Positions 14,271 through 24,003 of a DNA stretch of 64,000 bases are shown here, one piece after another (position 1 is the first letter of the stretch; the number at the start of each line of letters is the position of its first letter). This DNA is from Aphelenchoides besseyi. Taxonomy: Eukaryota > Nematoda > Chromadorea > Rhabditida > Aphelenchoididae. A program made the position numbers and the translations under genes. The notes under the pieces are model-generated. The model searched no databases, had not been told where the DNA came from, and worked only from the letters and a program-made list of their open reading frames with translations. The stretch is from NCBI GenBank assembly GCA_024699855.1, contig JAMPIQ010000001.1:3224001-3288000 (forward strand), written 5' to 3'.

Positions 14271-14756
14271 ATGTTCCAAAATAATAAGATCAAACATCGG
14301 AAGCTGCGCGAAGATTTGGATCGAGCTCACGATGATTTCTACGAAGACTGGTAAGTTGCAATGTTTCAAACGAAAGGTATCGTATGAAGGATGGAACCGA
14401 ACTACAAGCCGAGCACCAACGGAAGTCAGGATTCGAAAGTCAAAGAAGCGAAACTAAAAAATCGGAGCAAATTCAAATTTGCTGATGTCTATGAACGAGA
14501 TGTAATCAGTACGGGGTAGCTAAGAACAACTCATGCCTTTGATTAATTCATTTTTAGAAGTGATAGAAAACGAGTGAAAAAATCGTCTAGTTCCTCTTTG
14601 CTTCGATCACAATCAGCAAATGCACTGTTGATTACGAATAAGAATGAAAAACCGTGGACTTTCAAGGAGGTGAATTTCGAACGATTTTATGCGTGGGTGA
14701 AGAATGGAAAGTTGGATGATCTCTACTTAGTTAAACATTTATTGTTTGAGGATTGA
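14271..14756 (+). CDS. Unrecognised small basic protein
   Basis: Three exons joined by consensus introns (about 14351-14390 and 14516-14558) give about 130 residues. The N-terminus is charged (KIKHRKLREDLDRAHDDFYEDW), a Ser-rich stretch SSSSSLLRSQSANALL sits in the middle, and the C-terminus is a compact hydrophobic/aromatic segment, FERFYAWVKNGKLDDLYLVK. No family is recognised. The consistent splice phases and an AATAAA six bases after the stop (about 14762) support a real gene. The C-terminal segment is the best part to search with. Confidence 0.5.
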
Positions 14757-15387
14757 AGAGCAATAAATCACAAAGCGTGTTCTCATTCTACGTCACGTCT
14801 TTAAGTGTTTTTATTGAAATATGAAGATTATCGGTGTATGTTTGCTTTGAACATATTATCTATGAAGTGCAACTTTGCACGTTATCCTTATATTATAACG
14901 GTTTCTGTGCACATTTCAAAATTTGAACGCAAACAACGTACAACTGTGTTTAAGTGGCTCGACAGATGAACACGAGAGTCGAAGTGCACAAAAACAAAAG
15001 GTTGTGAGTCAGGACGAAAAGATCAAAGACAAACAGTTAACACCGTTGAATGGCAATAAGTCAGTGGGATTCCCCACACTGTCCAGAGATTTGCATTCGA
15101 AATCACTTTCCACGCTGCGAAGCCCTCACTGAGTGTTAATCTGCATTTCGAATCGTCGAAGAGTTCGGAAAACAGGTTCGAGGGACAAACCACGTTTAAC
15201 ATAGCTCTAGAATCGTCAGAAGTCGCGTGATTAAAATTGCATAATAATAACATGAAATACGTCCCATTTGTTTAAAGCGGATCGACCTCATGGAAAAGCG
15301 ACGAGAAACGATCGATTGTTGTCAAAAAAGTGTTAGCTTCCAAATTTGCTCGTGATTTGATTTTTCCATTTCATTTTGAAACGTGCA
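14757..15387. other. Intergenic region
   Basis: No supported gene. A plus-strand open stretch at 14923-15132 (Ser/Lys-rich) lacks an ATG start and recognisable similarity. The segment just before 15388 is AT-rich and probably holds the promoter or 5' UTR of the next gene. Confidence 0.3.
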
Positions 15388-15858
15388 ATGTCGGACAAAG
15401 AGAAGAGAAAGTCCGTTGAAGAAGTAGATTCTTTGGATGTCGGCGAACTGGCCAAATACGGTGAGATGGTCGAGCATGCCAATGACGTTGAAGAGAAGCC
15501 ATCAGCTAATGAGCGCACTGAAGGAGGTTTGGAGGGAATGGATCCAGTAACTGGAGACTTCATTCGTCCACCACAGACGTCAACTTCGAACAATTTGGCT
15601 GGTGAAACGAACGAGCCTCAACCGACCGAAGATGACAAAGAAGATGAGAACAAGGAGAAGAAAGAGCGATCAAAAGACAGAAGAAATCGTAAGCAATTAA
15701 GACGACAGGTACGATCACTTAATTTGAACTTACTAACTCTTTCTTATTTATAGCTCTCTAAGCGTATTATGAACACAATCAATGCTCAACGAAAAGAAGA
15801 TGTCGATGAAGAAGAAGAGATCGCCGATAATTGTATTTTTGGCAATCAAGTGGGTTAA
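15388..15858 (+). CDS. Unrecognised acidic, charged protein
   Basis: The ATG at 15388 opens a hydrophilic protein of about 140 residues in two exons (intron about 15709-15753, GTACG to TTTATAG). It is rich in Glu, Lys and Asp. Visible pieces are VDSLDVGELAKYGEMVEHA, GMDPVTGDFIRPPQTS, a strongly basic block KERSKDRRNRKQLRRQ and an acidic end, EDVDEEEEIADN. It is probably disordered and possibly nuclear. No family was recognised. The SLC17-type gene starts 163 bp after its stop on the same strand. Confidence 0.55.
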
Positions 15859-16020
15859 AAAAGGAAACAGTCTAATAATCTATCCAATTAAGATTCGATT
15901 CACGATTATGATTATTTCAACTTTGTGCTTATCTTCAATTCTTAGTAACATCTTAACGTATAACTTTGCGTAGGTTACAATTGAACAATGTCTATAAAAC
16001 TCATTTAAAGTTTCATTTGT

Positions 16021-17927
16021 ATGGCCGGAGAACGACCTCAGAATTACACATCGATGACACTAAAGGAAATTCAAGCAAGTGGATATCGCGAAGATTTGGA
16101 TTATTCTTCTGGACAACGAAGTGCACTTTTCATGGCAGTAGCCGTTGGATCGCTGTTAGCTGTTTTCCCGATGACAATTGCATTGAACAAATTTGGTTCA
16201 AGGTGAACTTATTTTGATCAAAATATTTACATCTGATGATGTTCAGAATGGTTTTTGGAGGTCTTGGTTTTGTTTCAGCTATTGCCACATTGCTGTTTCC
16301 ATTGAGTACCAGCATTGGATTTGTCGCTGTTTTTATTATGCGTGTTTTTCAAGGTATTTCAACTTATACACAGATCTCTCAATCATTCTAATATAGGTGT
16401 TGGATTCTCAGCTTGTTTGCCAGTAGTATGTTAATAACAAAGCAAGAAGGTACCATTAAAGTTTATTTTCAGATGGGAAGCATCACGTCCCATTGGTCAA
16501 CATTAAAACAAAATGGAATCTTTATTGCAATTCTTTCGAGTTTTCTTCAAGTCAGTAAATCGAGTTCTTGTCAAACTAACTTGTTTACAGATTGCTCCAA
16601 TCTTTACAATGCCGTTGTCCGCAGAGTTGTGTGTTTCGGATTGGGGTTGGCCATCAATCTTTTAGTAAGCAAACAATCTGATACACAAACGAATGAATTC
16701 TTTAGTATTCATGGGATAATTTCTGTAATTCTCTTCCTCATTTTCATTTTCTATCATCGCAACAGTCCATCGAAACATCCGTTGATGAAACGTCGTGAAC
16801 TGGTCAAAGTGATGTTTGGCAAAGGTTCGATTTACAGCGGTCCAAATCGACAAAAGAAATCCAAGAAAGTACCCTACGACGCGTTCTTCCGCGATCCAGC
16901 TATTTGGGCGGTACTTGTTGCTGCGTTCGGTAATTTCATGGGCACGCAATTGTCCCTTCAGTTCATGCCAACTGTAAGTTCTGTTCTCTAGTAAGAGGAT
17001 AACAAAGGCTGTTGTAGTACATCAACAAAGTGTTGTTCCTACCGGTCGAACAAACGGGCATGGCATCGGCGGTAAGTCCCTAGCAATGAAGAAGATATGT
17101 TAATATCTGTAGATTTCTCCAATCATCATGTTTGTGATTAAACTCGTTGCCGGTCAAAGTTCCGACAAAATCACGTGGGTGTTACGTACAAAATGGCAAC
17201 TGGATTTTTAGGATTGTGAGCGACGTTTGGAAATTGCGTATTTACAACTCACTTTCTTGCGGAATGATGGGCGTTTTGTTCATCGTACTCGCATTGCTTG
17301 ATCCAGTCGATCAGCCATCACTTTGTTTGGTAATTCTCACCATCAATTGAACAGCGATTTTATTGACATTCAGATTGTACTCCTGACCTCGACGTGCATT
17401 TTGGGTTTCAATTCGGGCGGTTTCTACAAAAGTTCTCAAATGGTATCTCGACAACATTCTCATTTCACAATGGCGTTGGTATCGTTTCTCAATTGTGTTT
17501 GTATGCTTATTGTGCCACTCCGTAAGTTACTTGCAAACGCATCTGTCCGCCGGCACTCCAAACCGGCAAATTACATTCACAAATTTATTTTCAGTAAACG
17601 AAATAATTGCACCTGAAAATTTACCTGGTAATTGTTTAGAACAAACACAATCATAAACGAAAGTCGTTTCAGAGAATTGGGCAATCGTCCTTTGGATTCA
17701 TGCGGGTTGTTTGATCATCACGAATGGCTTCTTCTGTATTTTCTGTTCTGCAAGTCCAGCACCATGGACATTAGGTTAATTACAAGAGTATTTTGCACTC
17801 ATCTTTCTCTCCTTTAGACACATGGATATCTCGAGCAAACAAACAAAATCGGGCATCCGTACGTCAACGTCAACACCAAATTTCGCCGTCTGATTTGGAA
17901 GCAGGCGAACAGAAAGCGACCTCATAG
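16021..17927 (+). CDS. Major facilitator superfamily transporter, SLC17-like
   Basis: This is a polytopic membrane transporter resembling SLC17 (sodium/phosphate and organic-anion cotransporters), a family greatly expanded in nematodes. Exons encode a cytosolic start (MAGERPQNYTSMT), the first TM region (FMAVAVGSLLAVFPMTIAL), ACLPVMGSITSHWSTLKQNG as in SLC17 loop 4-5, LCVSDWGWPSIFYIHGIISV, the intracellular Lys-rich loop, and the second half with FNSGGFYKSSQMVSRQHS, a pattern typical of SLC17. The last TM is NWAIVLWIHAGCLIITNGFF, with a tail ending EAGEQKATS. About 12 short introns are seen. The substrate cannot be told from sequence. Confidence 0.85.
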
Positions 17928-18110
17928 ATTTCATCGACCGCTTCAGCTAATTTGTTGTAGAAACGTTAAAAACGAAAAAGTTTTCATCTCGAAATATTTC
18001 TATTGTTTAACGAAAATATGAGTAAATGAGTTTTATAGTTAGCACACTATTCCTTATCTAACCTCTAGTTTATGAAAAAATGATAAGAAGTTGTAAGCAT
18101 TCAACGGGAG

Positions 18111-18117
18111 TTTTCAG
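18111..18117 (+). promoter_or_regulatory. Splice acceptor 14 nt upstream of the UGT ATG
   Basis: TTTTCAG lies just upstream of the ATG at 18132, with no coding exon before it. It is best read as an SL trans-splice site, or else the end of a 5' UTR intron. Confidence 0.45.
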
Positions 18118-18131
18118 TTCGATATTCAACG

Positions 18132-19943
18132 ATGACAAAAATAAAGCATATTGGAGTATTAAGTTTTCTCTTACTTTTAATTCCAGCACTCAAAACCGAA
18201 AAGATCGGGATTTTTCTCTCGACCTTGAGTAACAGCCAAATAGTCTTTGGAACACAGTTGGCCGAAGTTTTACGAAACGATGGTCACAATATTGTTCTGA
18301 TTCGTGCACAAGTAAATCGACTTCATAGATTTCGCTGACCCATCTTTAGTTGAATCCTGAAGCCACGTTAAGTCGAGGGAACTTTCGTGAAATTCGCTTG
18401 GACGCTCTTGATGGACAATCGGAGGTTTTCTACGAGTTCTATCGTATAGAACAACGAGTAATTTTCGAGGACCATGGATTGTTATCTCCAATTTATATCG
18501 AATTTGCCAAAAAGTTCCATCAACTTCTCAACGTTTCGTCCAACGGTAAGTCCTCTACAGCACTTGACTGACTGTGATTTAGTCATTTTGTCAAATGAAA
18601 CGTTTTTGCGAGAACTACGCAACGAGGATTTCGATTTGTTTTATGTCAATCATCATCAGCATTTCCCATTGGCTGTGGCTCGTTATTTGAATGTTCGTTA
18701 TATTCGTTTTTCAAGTGCATCGTTGGGACGAAGTTTGGCGCATTTTTCGGGTATCCCGCCGATGGCCTCAATAACACCGTGTAAGTAGTGAGTTAAACTC
18801 AAGTAAGATTGTTTGACTTTCAGCGTGGTTATCATCTTTTTCTGATCAAATGACATATTTGGAAAGAGCAATGAACTTGTTTCTTTCATTGATGGAAAGT
18901 ACCGAAGATTACGCTCTGAATAAGTTGGATGTCCTCTATCAATCTTATTTTGGCTCAGATTTTCCGAGTGCTCAACAATTGAGTCGTGAAGCAGAGCTAT
19001 GTCTCGTGAATGACGAAGAAATGTTCAACTACCCACGGCTTATTAGTCACAAAATTGTTTATATCGGTGGGTTAGGACAAGACCAAGAAAACAAAAAGCT
19101 GGAAATTGATTCAGTAAGCAGCCGTCATAATCATATAATTTGTCTCTAGGAATACGTTCACTTTATTGACAATCATCCAACAGTTTTACTTTCGTTGGGT
19201 TCCGTGGCTAACTCAACCCAAATGCCTAGAGAGTGGAAAGACGAATTTGTCAAGTTGTTTGATTTAATGAAAGATGTTCGTTTTATTTGGAAGTACGATG
19301 GAACAGATGTGCGGACACCAAGCAATGTGCTCATCAAAAAGTGGCTACCCCAAAATGAACTTTTGAGTACGTGAAGTAAGCAAATTGACATATTTTGTGT
19401 TAAGAATCAGGGAAGATCACTGCGTTTCTAACTCATGCGGGCTATAACAGTCTAAGCGAAAGTCTCTACGCTGCTGTTCCCGTCGTTTTGTTACCCACAT
19501 TCGCGGATCAACTGCGTAACGCAAATTTGGCAAAAGTACGTGGTATTGGATTGATTGTAAAGAAGTCAGAAGTTCGAGCTGAAATCCTTGCTGAACGAAT
19601 TAGCACAGTGTTAAATAACACAAGGCAAGTATTACAACACAATCAACATAATTGGATGTTTAGTTATCTCATTGCTGCTCGCAAGTTCCAAAAGCTTCTA
19701 AAGAGCAAACCATTCACGGCAGAAGAGAAAATCATTCGTTGGAATCGTTTTGTTTTAAACAACTCGGTTGATTTGAATGTCGCAACTCTTAATTTCATAC
19801 AATACTATTGTCTTGACATCATCATTCCTTTTGCTCTTGTAACCCCAATACTAGCCGGTTGGATTTCCTACAAACTTTTTATTGTCTACTATTGGTCCTG
19901 TTGTGGAATGCAGAAAAAGTCAAAACACGTGAAAAAAGAATAA
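18132..19943 (+). CDS. UDP-glucuronosyl/glucosyltransferase
   Basis: This is an ER membrane enzyme that conjugates sugars to small lipophilic molecules (detoxification). A signal peptide (IGVLSFLLLLIPAL) leads into the variable acceptor-binding half. The C-terminal half has the UDP-sugar binding signature: VLLSLGSVANSTQMP, FIWKYDG, KKWLPQNELL, FLTHAGYNSLSESLYAAVPVV and PTFADQLRNA. A C-terminal TM anchor (DIIIPFALVTPILAGWISYKL) and a dilysine-type tail (KKSKHVKKE) suit ER retention. About seven introns are seen. The signature reads THAGYNS where many family members have THGGxNS. The protein otherwise looks complete. Confidence 0.92.
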
Positions 19944-20010
19944 ACGCGTAGTTTAATAGCAAAACAACAAAATCAACTGTTCGGTTTACAACGAAAACAA
20001 ATCAAGAGAA

Positions 20011-20784
20011 CTAATCATCGAAGGAGTTAACCGATTTCTCGACAAGAAACGCCGCGTTGGGTTCGATCTTTTTGTAGTACTAAACGAAGAAATTAGTTCG
20101 AAACCAACAGTCTACTTACTTTATCAATTGTTCCGGATTTCTTGAAACCAAAATTTTCGTAAAAGTTGAGGGCACTTTCGTTGTTTATCTAAACCAACAG
20201 TTACACAAGAAACCTCGTACTTCGAGTTACCTGAACGTGAAGAGCAACATTTTTAATTTGTGGATCACGATCACATAATCCAAGCACGTAATTCAACAGC
20301 ATTCCACCGATTCCAAATCGACGATACGGTGCCAGTACCCCAAGAGTCATGATGTACAACTTCTTTTCGTTGTCTTTCGTTTCCAGACGACAACAAACGG
20401 CACCAACAACACAGTCATTAAAGTAGACGATTTTCGCCAATTCGGATCGCTCTACAACTTCTTGATAGAAACTGAAACAACGACTAGAGGCTTGTTCTTC
20501 CACCGAAACATACCGTTCATTGTAAGTGACCGGAAACACAGCTTCGTTCAAACGTTTTACTTGCTGAAGAAACCAAATAACAAAAACGAAAGAAGTCAAC
20601 TAACCATGAGATTGTGTTGGGTTATGTCGCCCAATTCGATGGAAATCTTTCCATTGCATTTACGTTCTGGTAACTCGTGATTCACAATATTCGTCCGCTT
20701 GTCTTTCACACTCAACGCCGCCAACTCATTTTCGGTTTTCTCAACGGCATCAGCTTCCGTTTTCGATTGATCCTCAACAGTCAT
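20011..20784 (-). CDS. NAA50: N-alpha-acetyltransferase 50 (San)
   Basis: This GNAT-fold acetyltransferase acetylates Met-starting N-termini and supports sister-chromatid cohesion as a NatA/NatE partner. After an N-terminal extension of about 50 residues (MTVEDQSKTEADAVEKTENE), the catalytic domain follows: VKRLNEAVFPVTYNERYV, VGAVCCRLE, LYIMTLGVLAPYRRFGIG (acetyl-CoA loop RRFGIG), NVALHVQ, NNESALNFYENFGFKKSG and YYKKIEPNAAFLV. The small C-terminal exons are separated by introns of about 45 bp. The extension is longer than in human NAA50. It lies downstream of the DnaJ gene on the same strand. Confidence 0.93.
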
Positions 20785-20945
20785 AACAAATGTCTGAAAA
20801 TAACAATGGAATCGAAAGTTGAAAGCTAGGACAGTAAAGGTGGATACAAACCATGAACAATCACAATAAATTTATGAAAGTCGACGAGTTTTATTTACAC
20901 AACCATAATGTAGAACATAGATTAAGAACAAAAACTGACAAGTTG
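20785..20945 (-). promoter_or_regulatory. Candidate operon junction DNAJC17-like / NAA50
   Basis: On the minus strand an AATAAA (20890-20895) follows the DnaJ stop. About 95 nt later comes TTTTCAG (20794-20800), and the NAA50 ATG is at 20784. Spacing of about 100 nt between the polyadenylation signal and the acceptor is typical of nematode SL2-type operons. Confidence 0.55.
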
Positions 20946-21548
20946 TCAGGAACCAAGAACTTCAGCTTCCAAAGCTGCCAACTCGGCCGCGCTCATACCG
21001 TACGGATCGGCTGCAGCGTTCTTCTGATCGGCCGCTTGTTTGGCTGCATCGGTTGCAGCTTTGTGTTGTTTCGCTTCCTCGTTTGCCATCTGTTCGGCCA
21101 TTTTGCGCAAAAGTTCGGCGCCTTCAGCTCGTAGTCTTCGAAGAAGTGCCTTGTCCACTTCGTCAGTTGATGAACGAGATTTTGTCGGTTTCGGTTTTTG
21201 TTTGTTCTTGAAAGCACGTTCCTTCTCCTCCAATTTGTCCAGAAAATATTGTCGTTTTGCCGTGCTCGCAGCTTTTCGTTGATCGTCGTACGCTGCTCGT
21301 TGTTTCTTGGCCGCCGCCGTCTCGTCGAACTCGGTCTTCTTGGTTTCGTCCTTCAGGAAATCGTAGGCTTTGTAGATCTCAATGAACTTTTTGGCTGCCA
21401 CCTCCACATTGTCCGCATTCTTATCCGGATGCCATTTCAACGCCAATTTTTTGAACGCCTTGTCGATCTCGGTATTCGAACTCCCGTGTGAGAGGCCCAA
21501 AACGACGTACGGATCATAACTGTCAACCTTCCGTTTTGCAGTCGACAT
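20946..21548 (-). CDS. dnaj-17-like: J-domain protein, DNAJC17-like, lacking an RRM
   Basis: A single exon encodes about 200 residues. The N-terminal J domain (DSYDPYVVLGLSHGSSNTEI, then KWHPDKNADN with the HPD motif) should stimulate an Hsp70. A long charged helix follows (KRQYFLDKLEEKERAFKNKQ), then an Ala-rich C-terminus. The spacing and the helix resemble DNAJC17/Cwf23 proteins linked to splicing, but DNAJC17 normally ends in an RNA recognition motif, which is absent here. The ATG at 21548 follows TTTTTTCAG (21551-21559) by two bases, a likely trans-splice site, and it would be the first gene of a pair with NAA50. Confidence 0.85.
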   Translation of the reverse strand: MSTAKRKVDSYDPYVVLGLSHGSSNTEIDKAFKKLALKWHPDKNADNVEVAAKKFIEIYKAYDFLKDETKKTEFDETAAAKKQRAAYDDQRKAASTAKRQYFLDKLEEKERAFKNKQKPKPTKSRSSTDEVDKALLRRLRAEGAELLRKMAEQMANEEAKQHKAATDAAKQAADQKNAAADPYGMSAAELAALEAEVLGS

Positions 21549-22218
21549 TCCTGAAAAAACAAAAAGATTAGTTAACGGCTAGAAGTCCTTGATATTAAGA
21601 AATAAATGACTCAAGTGTTTCAGTGAAATCTGCACACCGAAACTAAGTTATCTTTCCATCGATTATAGGATTGAACAGCGCAGTGCTTAAAAAGCACAGT
21701 AGTCTCAAAATAACAAAGAAACCCCGAAGTTTACGTTTGAATCTCGTTCATGAAATCATTCGTCAACATCTGTAATCTGACCGTATTCTGCAGAAATTCG
21801 GAAACTACTCACTCCGAGGTTTCTCCGCGTTAAGCGGCCGCAGATTTTAGTCAGTTTAATGTTTTTGAACAATTCAAAGGACCTCTTACAAACAGTAGGG
21901 ATTCGTTAATCCATAGGGATCAATTACGTTTGTATCCAGCTAAGGATCAAGACGTCGGTTTTTAGTTGTTTAAGCGGATTAAGCAAACGAACGAATCGTT
22001 TGCTTGAGCACTCATGGATTCGTTCATGAAGATTATTACGTGAATGCGGGGCGTTTGTTGAGAACCAACTGGGCGGAGCCAAATGGTTGCCGATGGCATT
22101 TGGACCAAATTCGCCATTCCGCGATTATTCTCGCTTCAACATTCATTTTATTCTTCTTTATTTAATGTGCATGAACGAACATCCAAACTTGGTTCTGACT
22201 CTTTAGTTTGCAGATAAA
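21549..22218. promoter_or_regulatory. Divergent promoter region
   Basis: About 670 bp between the divergent DnaJ and secreted-precursor genes. No open frame of note is seen. It presumably holds both promoters. A TTTGCAG six bases before the plus-strand ATG (22219) looks like a trans-splice or 5' UTR acceptor. Confidence 0.35.
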
Positions 22219-23344
22219 ATGATGCGTTCCGTTTTATTCGTCTGTTTGATGATCATCCTAGTTCACTCGGCACCAATGGTTAGTTACTCGCATTAACGAT
22301 AGTAATGAATACGAGTATAAAAAAGCGAAAGTGCAATGAAAACAAGAATGATGCACTTCAGAGGGTCGTTTTTCTTTTACCTTATGGTTTTTTATCTCTA
22401 ACAACGATGGCGGTAATAACAAGCGCTGTTGCCTTTGAGTTAATTAAAGCACGCACGCAAGCCGACTGAATTGATTCAATTTGTTCGTCCTCATTACATA
22501 TTCCATGTTCCTTTCTTACCAACTACCGTATTCTTTCAGCTGGAGAATGGTGACAATGCCGAGAAACGAGCAAGTGGTGAGGGTGCGTTGTTTTTGTGCT
22601 AGTAACTCATGACTTTTGATTGTGTTTAGGCAAATCCAAGAATCTTCTTGAGGGCGAAAAAGCGGAAAAAAACAACGATATGGGTTTACACTTGGATCTT
22701 TCGGGTAAGTGCAAAACAGAAAGATAATTGTCTTGTGTGGGATGTGAACAACAAAGAGCTAATTATCACAGTCTATTGCCAAACAACTAGAGGTCAAAAA
22801 AACCCGAGACATTTGTTGACCTTAAACCCCCCTCAATTAGCAAAGTTTGACGTTTTTTATTTCAGATTTTTCGGATGACGAATTAGTTCGCTTGGCTGAA
22901 GTGCTTCAAAAAGAATTGGATAAGTACGATACAAAAGCAGCTGCTGCCGCCGTTGAGGAACCGTTTGTTCTTGTGCCTAGCGAACTTTTGAACGAAGATC
23001 GAGTTCTTTCACGACCTCGTCGTTCCGAGCCTCGTCGCCTTGCAGCTCATCGTCCGGGACCTTCGGCTCGTCTTTTGCAAAACCTTATTCACAAAGCCAA
23101 CTCCGAGCCGTTGATTATCTTGTCGGACGATGATAAACCACGCAATCGTGGACCACGTGTAAGTCGTTTATTAAGTCTTCTTAAAATCTTTTATTACATT
23201 TAGTACATGGACGATGAAACACAAAAAAGCAAACTAACTAACGAACTTCTGTTGACCGACGCCGAGATTGACGAATTGGAATTACGATCACGATTGGCAC
23301 AATTAAGTGACGCATTGCGTGAACGTGCTTTACGTGGTTTATAA
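22219..23344 (+). CDS. Secreted dibasic-rich precursor (candidate neuropeptide or secretory-granule protein)
   Basis: A signal peptide (MMRSVLFVCLMIILVHSAP) begins a protein of about 190 residues in about five exons. An intron of about 260 bp follows the signal-peptide exon; the rest are shorter. The mature region has candidate dibasic or basic cleavage points after AEKR, SRPRR and SEPRR. Between them lie FSDDELVRLAEVLQKELDKY, LLQNLIHKANSEPLIILSDD and a helical C-terminus, TDAEIDELELRSRLAQLSDA. No cysteine is evident in the mature part. No known neuropeptide family was recognised. It may be a peptide precursor or a granin-like protein; that is inference from layout only. Confidence 0.6.
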
Positions 23345-24003
23345 GAACAGACGATTATTCGACTTCATTTGCATTGTCTTCAAACGCCATACGTCGAAAT
23401 GTACTTCTTGTCCATTAACTTATCGTACAATGAAATAAAGCGAATAATCTCATCATTGGTGCAATTACAAGAACTACAAAATGAACAGCCATCTCGTGAG
23501 CACCTATTGATTAACAAATTAATAGCAAAAAAGTTGTGTGTAAGACGAGTTCTCCATACTTCTTTGTGTTAACAATCTCAGTTGAAGGTTCTTTGTTTAT
23601 GTAACCAAATGAACCAGCTCTTCTATTAACAACTTTAGTCTTCAACTTCTGATCTTTAATGAAAGAAAACATCCGAAGGGAAAACATATCTGCCGGATTA
23701 TCCGATTGTCTTCCTGCTTTTTAGTGTTTACATCAATGTGAGTAATGAATAATCCATCTTCCAGGAATGTTTGCAAAATATAACCAAATTTAACGTTGAT
23801 TTCAAAGTATAGCACAATAAATAGAACATTCTCCGAATTGAAAATCCCAATCGTTCACGGTCTTCATCATCATGCAGATCTTAATTCCTGATTTTGATCA
23901 ATACTCAAAAGGGAATCGTCGATGGCTTTGCATAATTCTACTTTGGGTTTATGTCGAACATCAACTTTCTCTCGACTGTTTCATTTGCTTCCCATCAGCA
24001 AGA
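23345..24003 (+). other. Intergenic region before the SLC6 gene
   Basis: AT-rich sequence with no recognisable gene. A short plus-strand frame from 23872 runs into the SLC6 start in frame, but it lacks similarity to the family. The ATG at 24004, just after an AG, is preferred. Confidence 0.35.
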
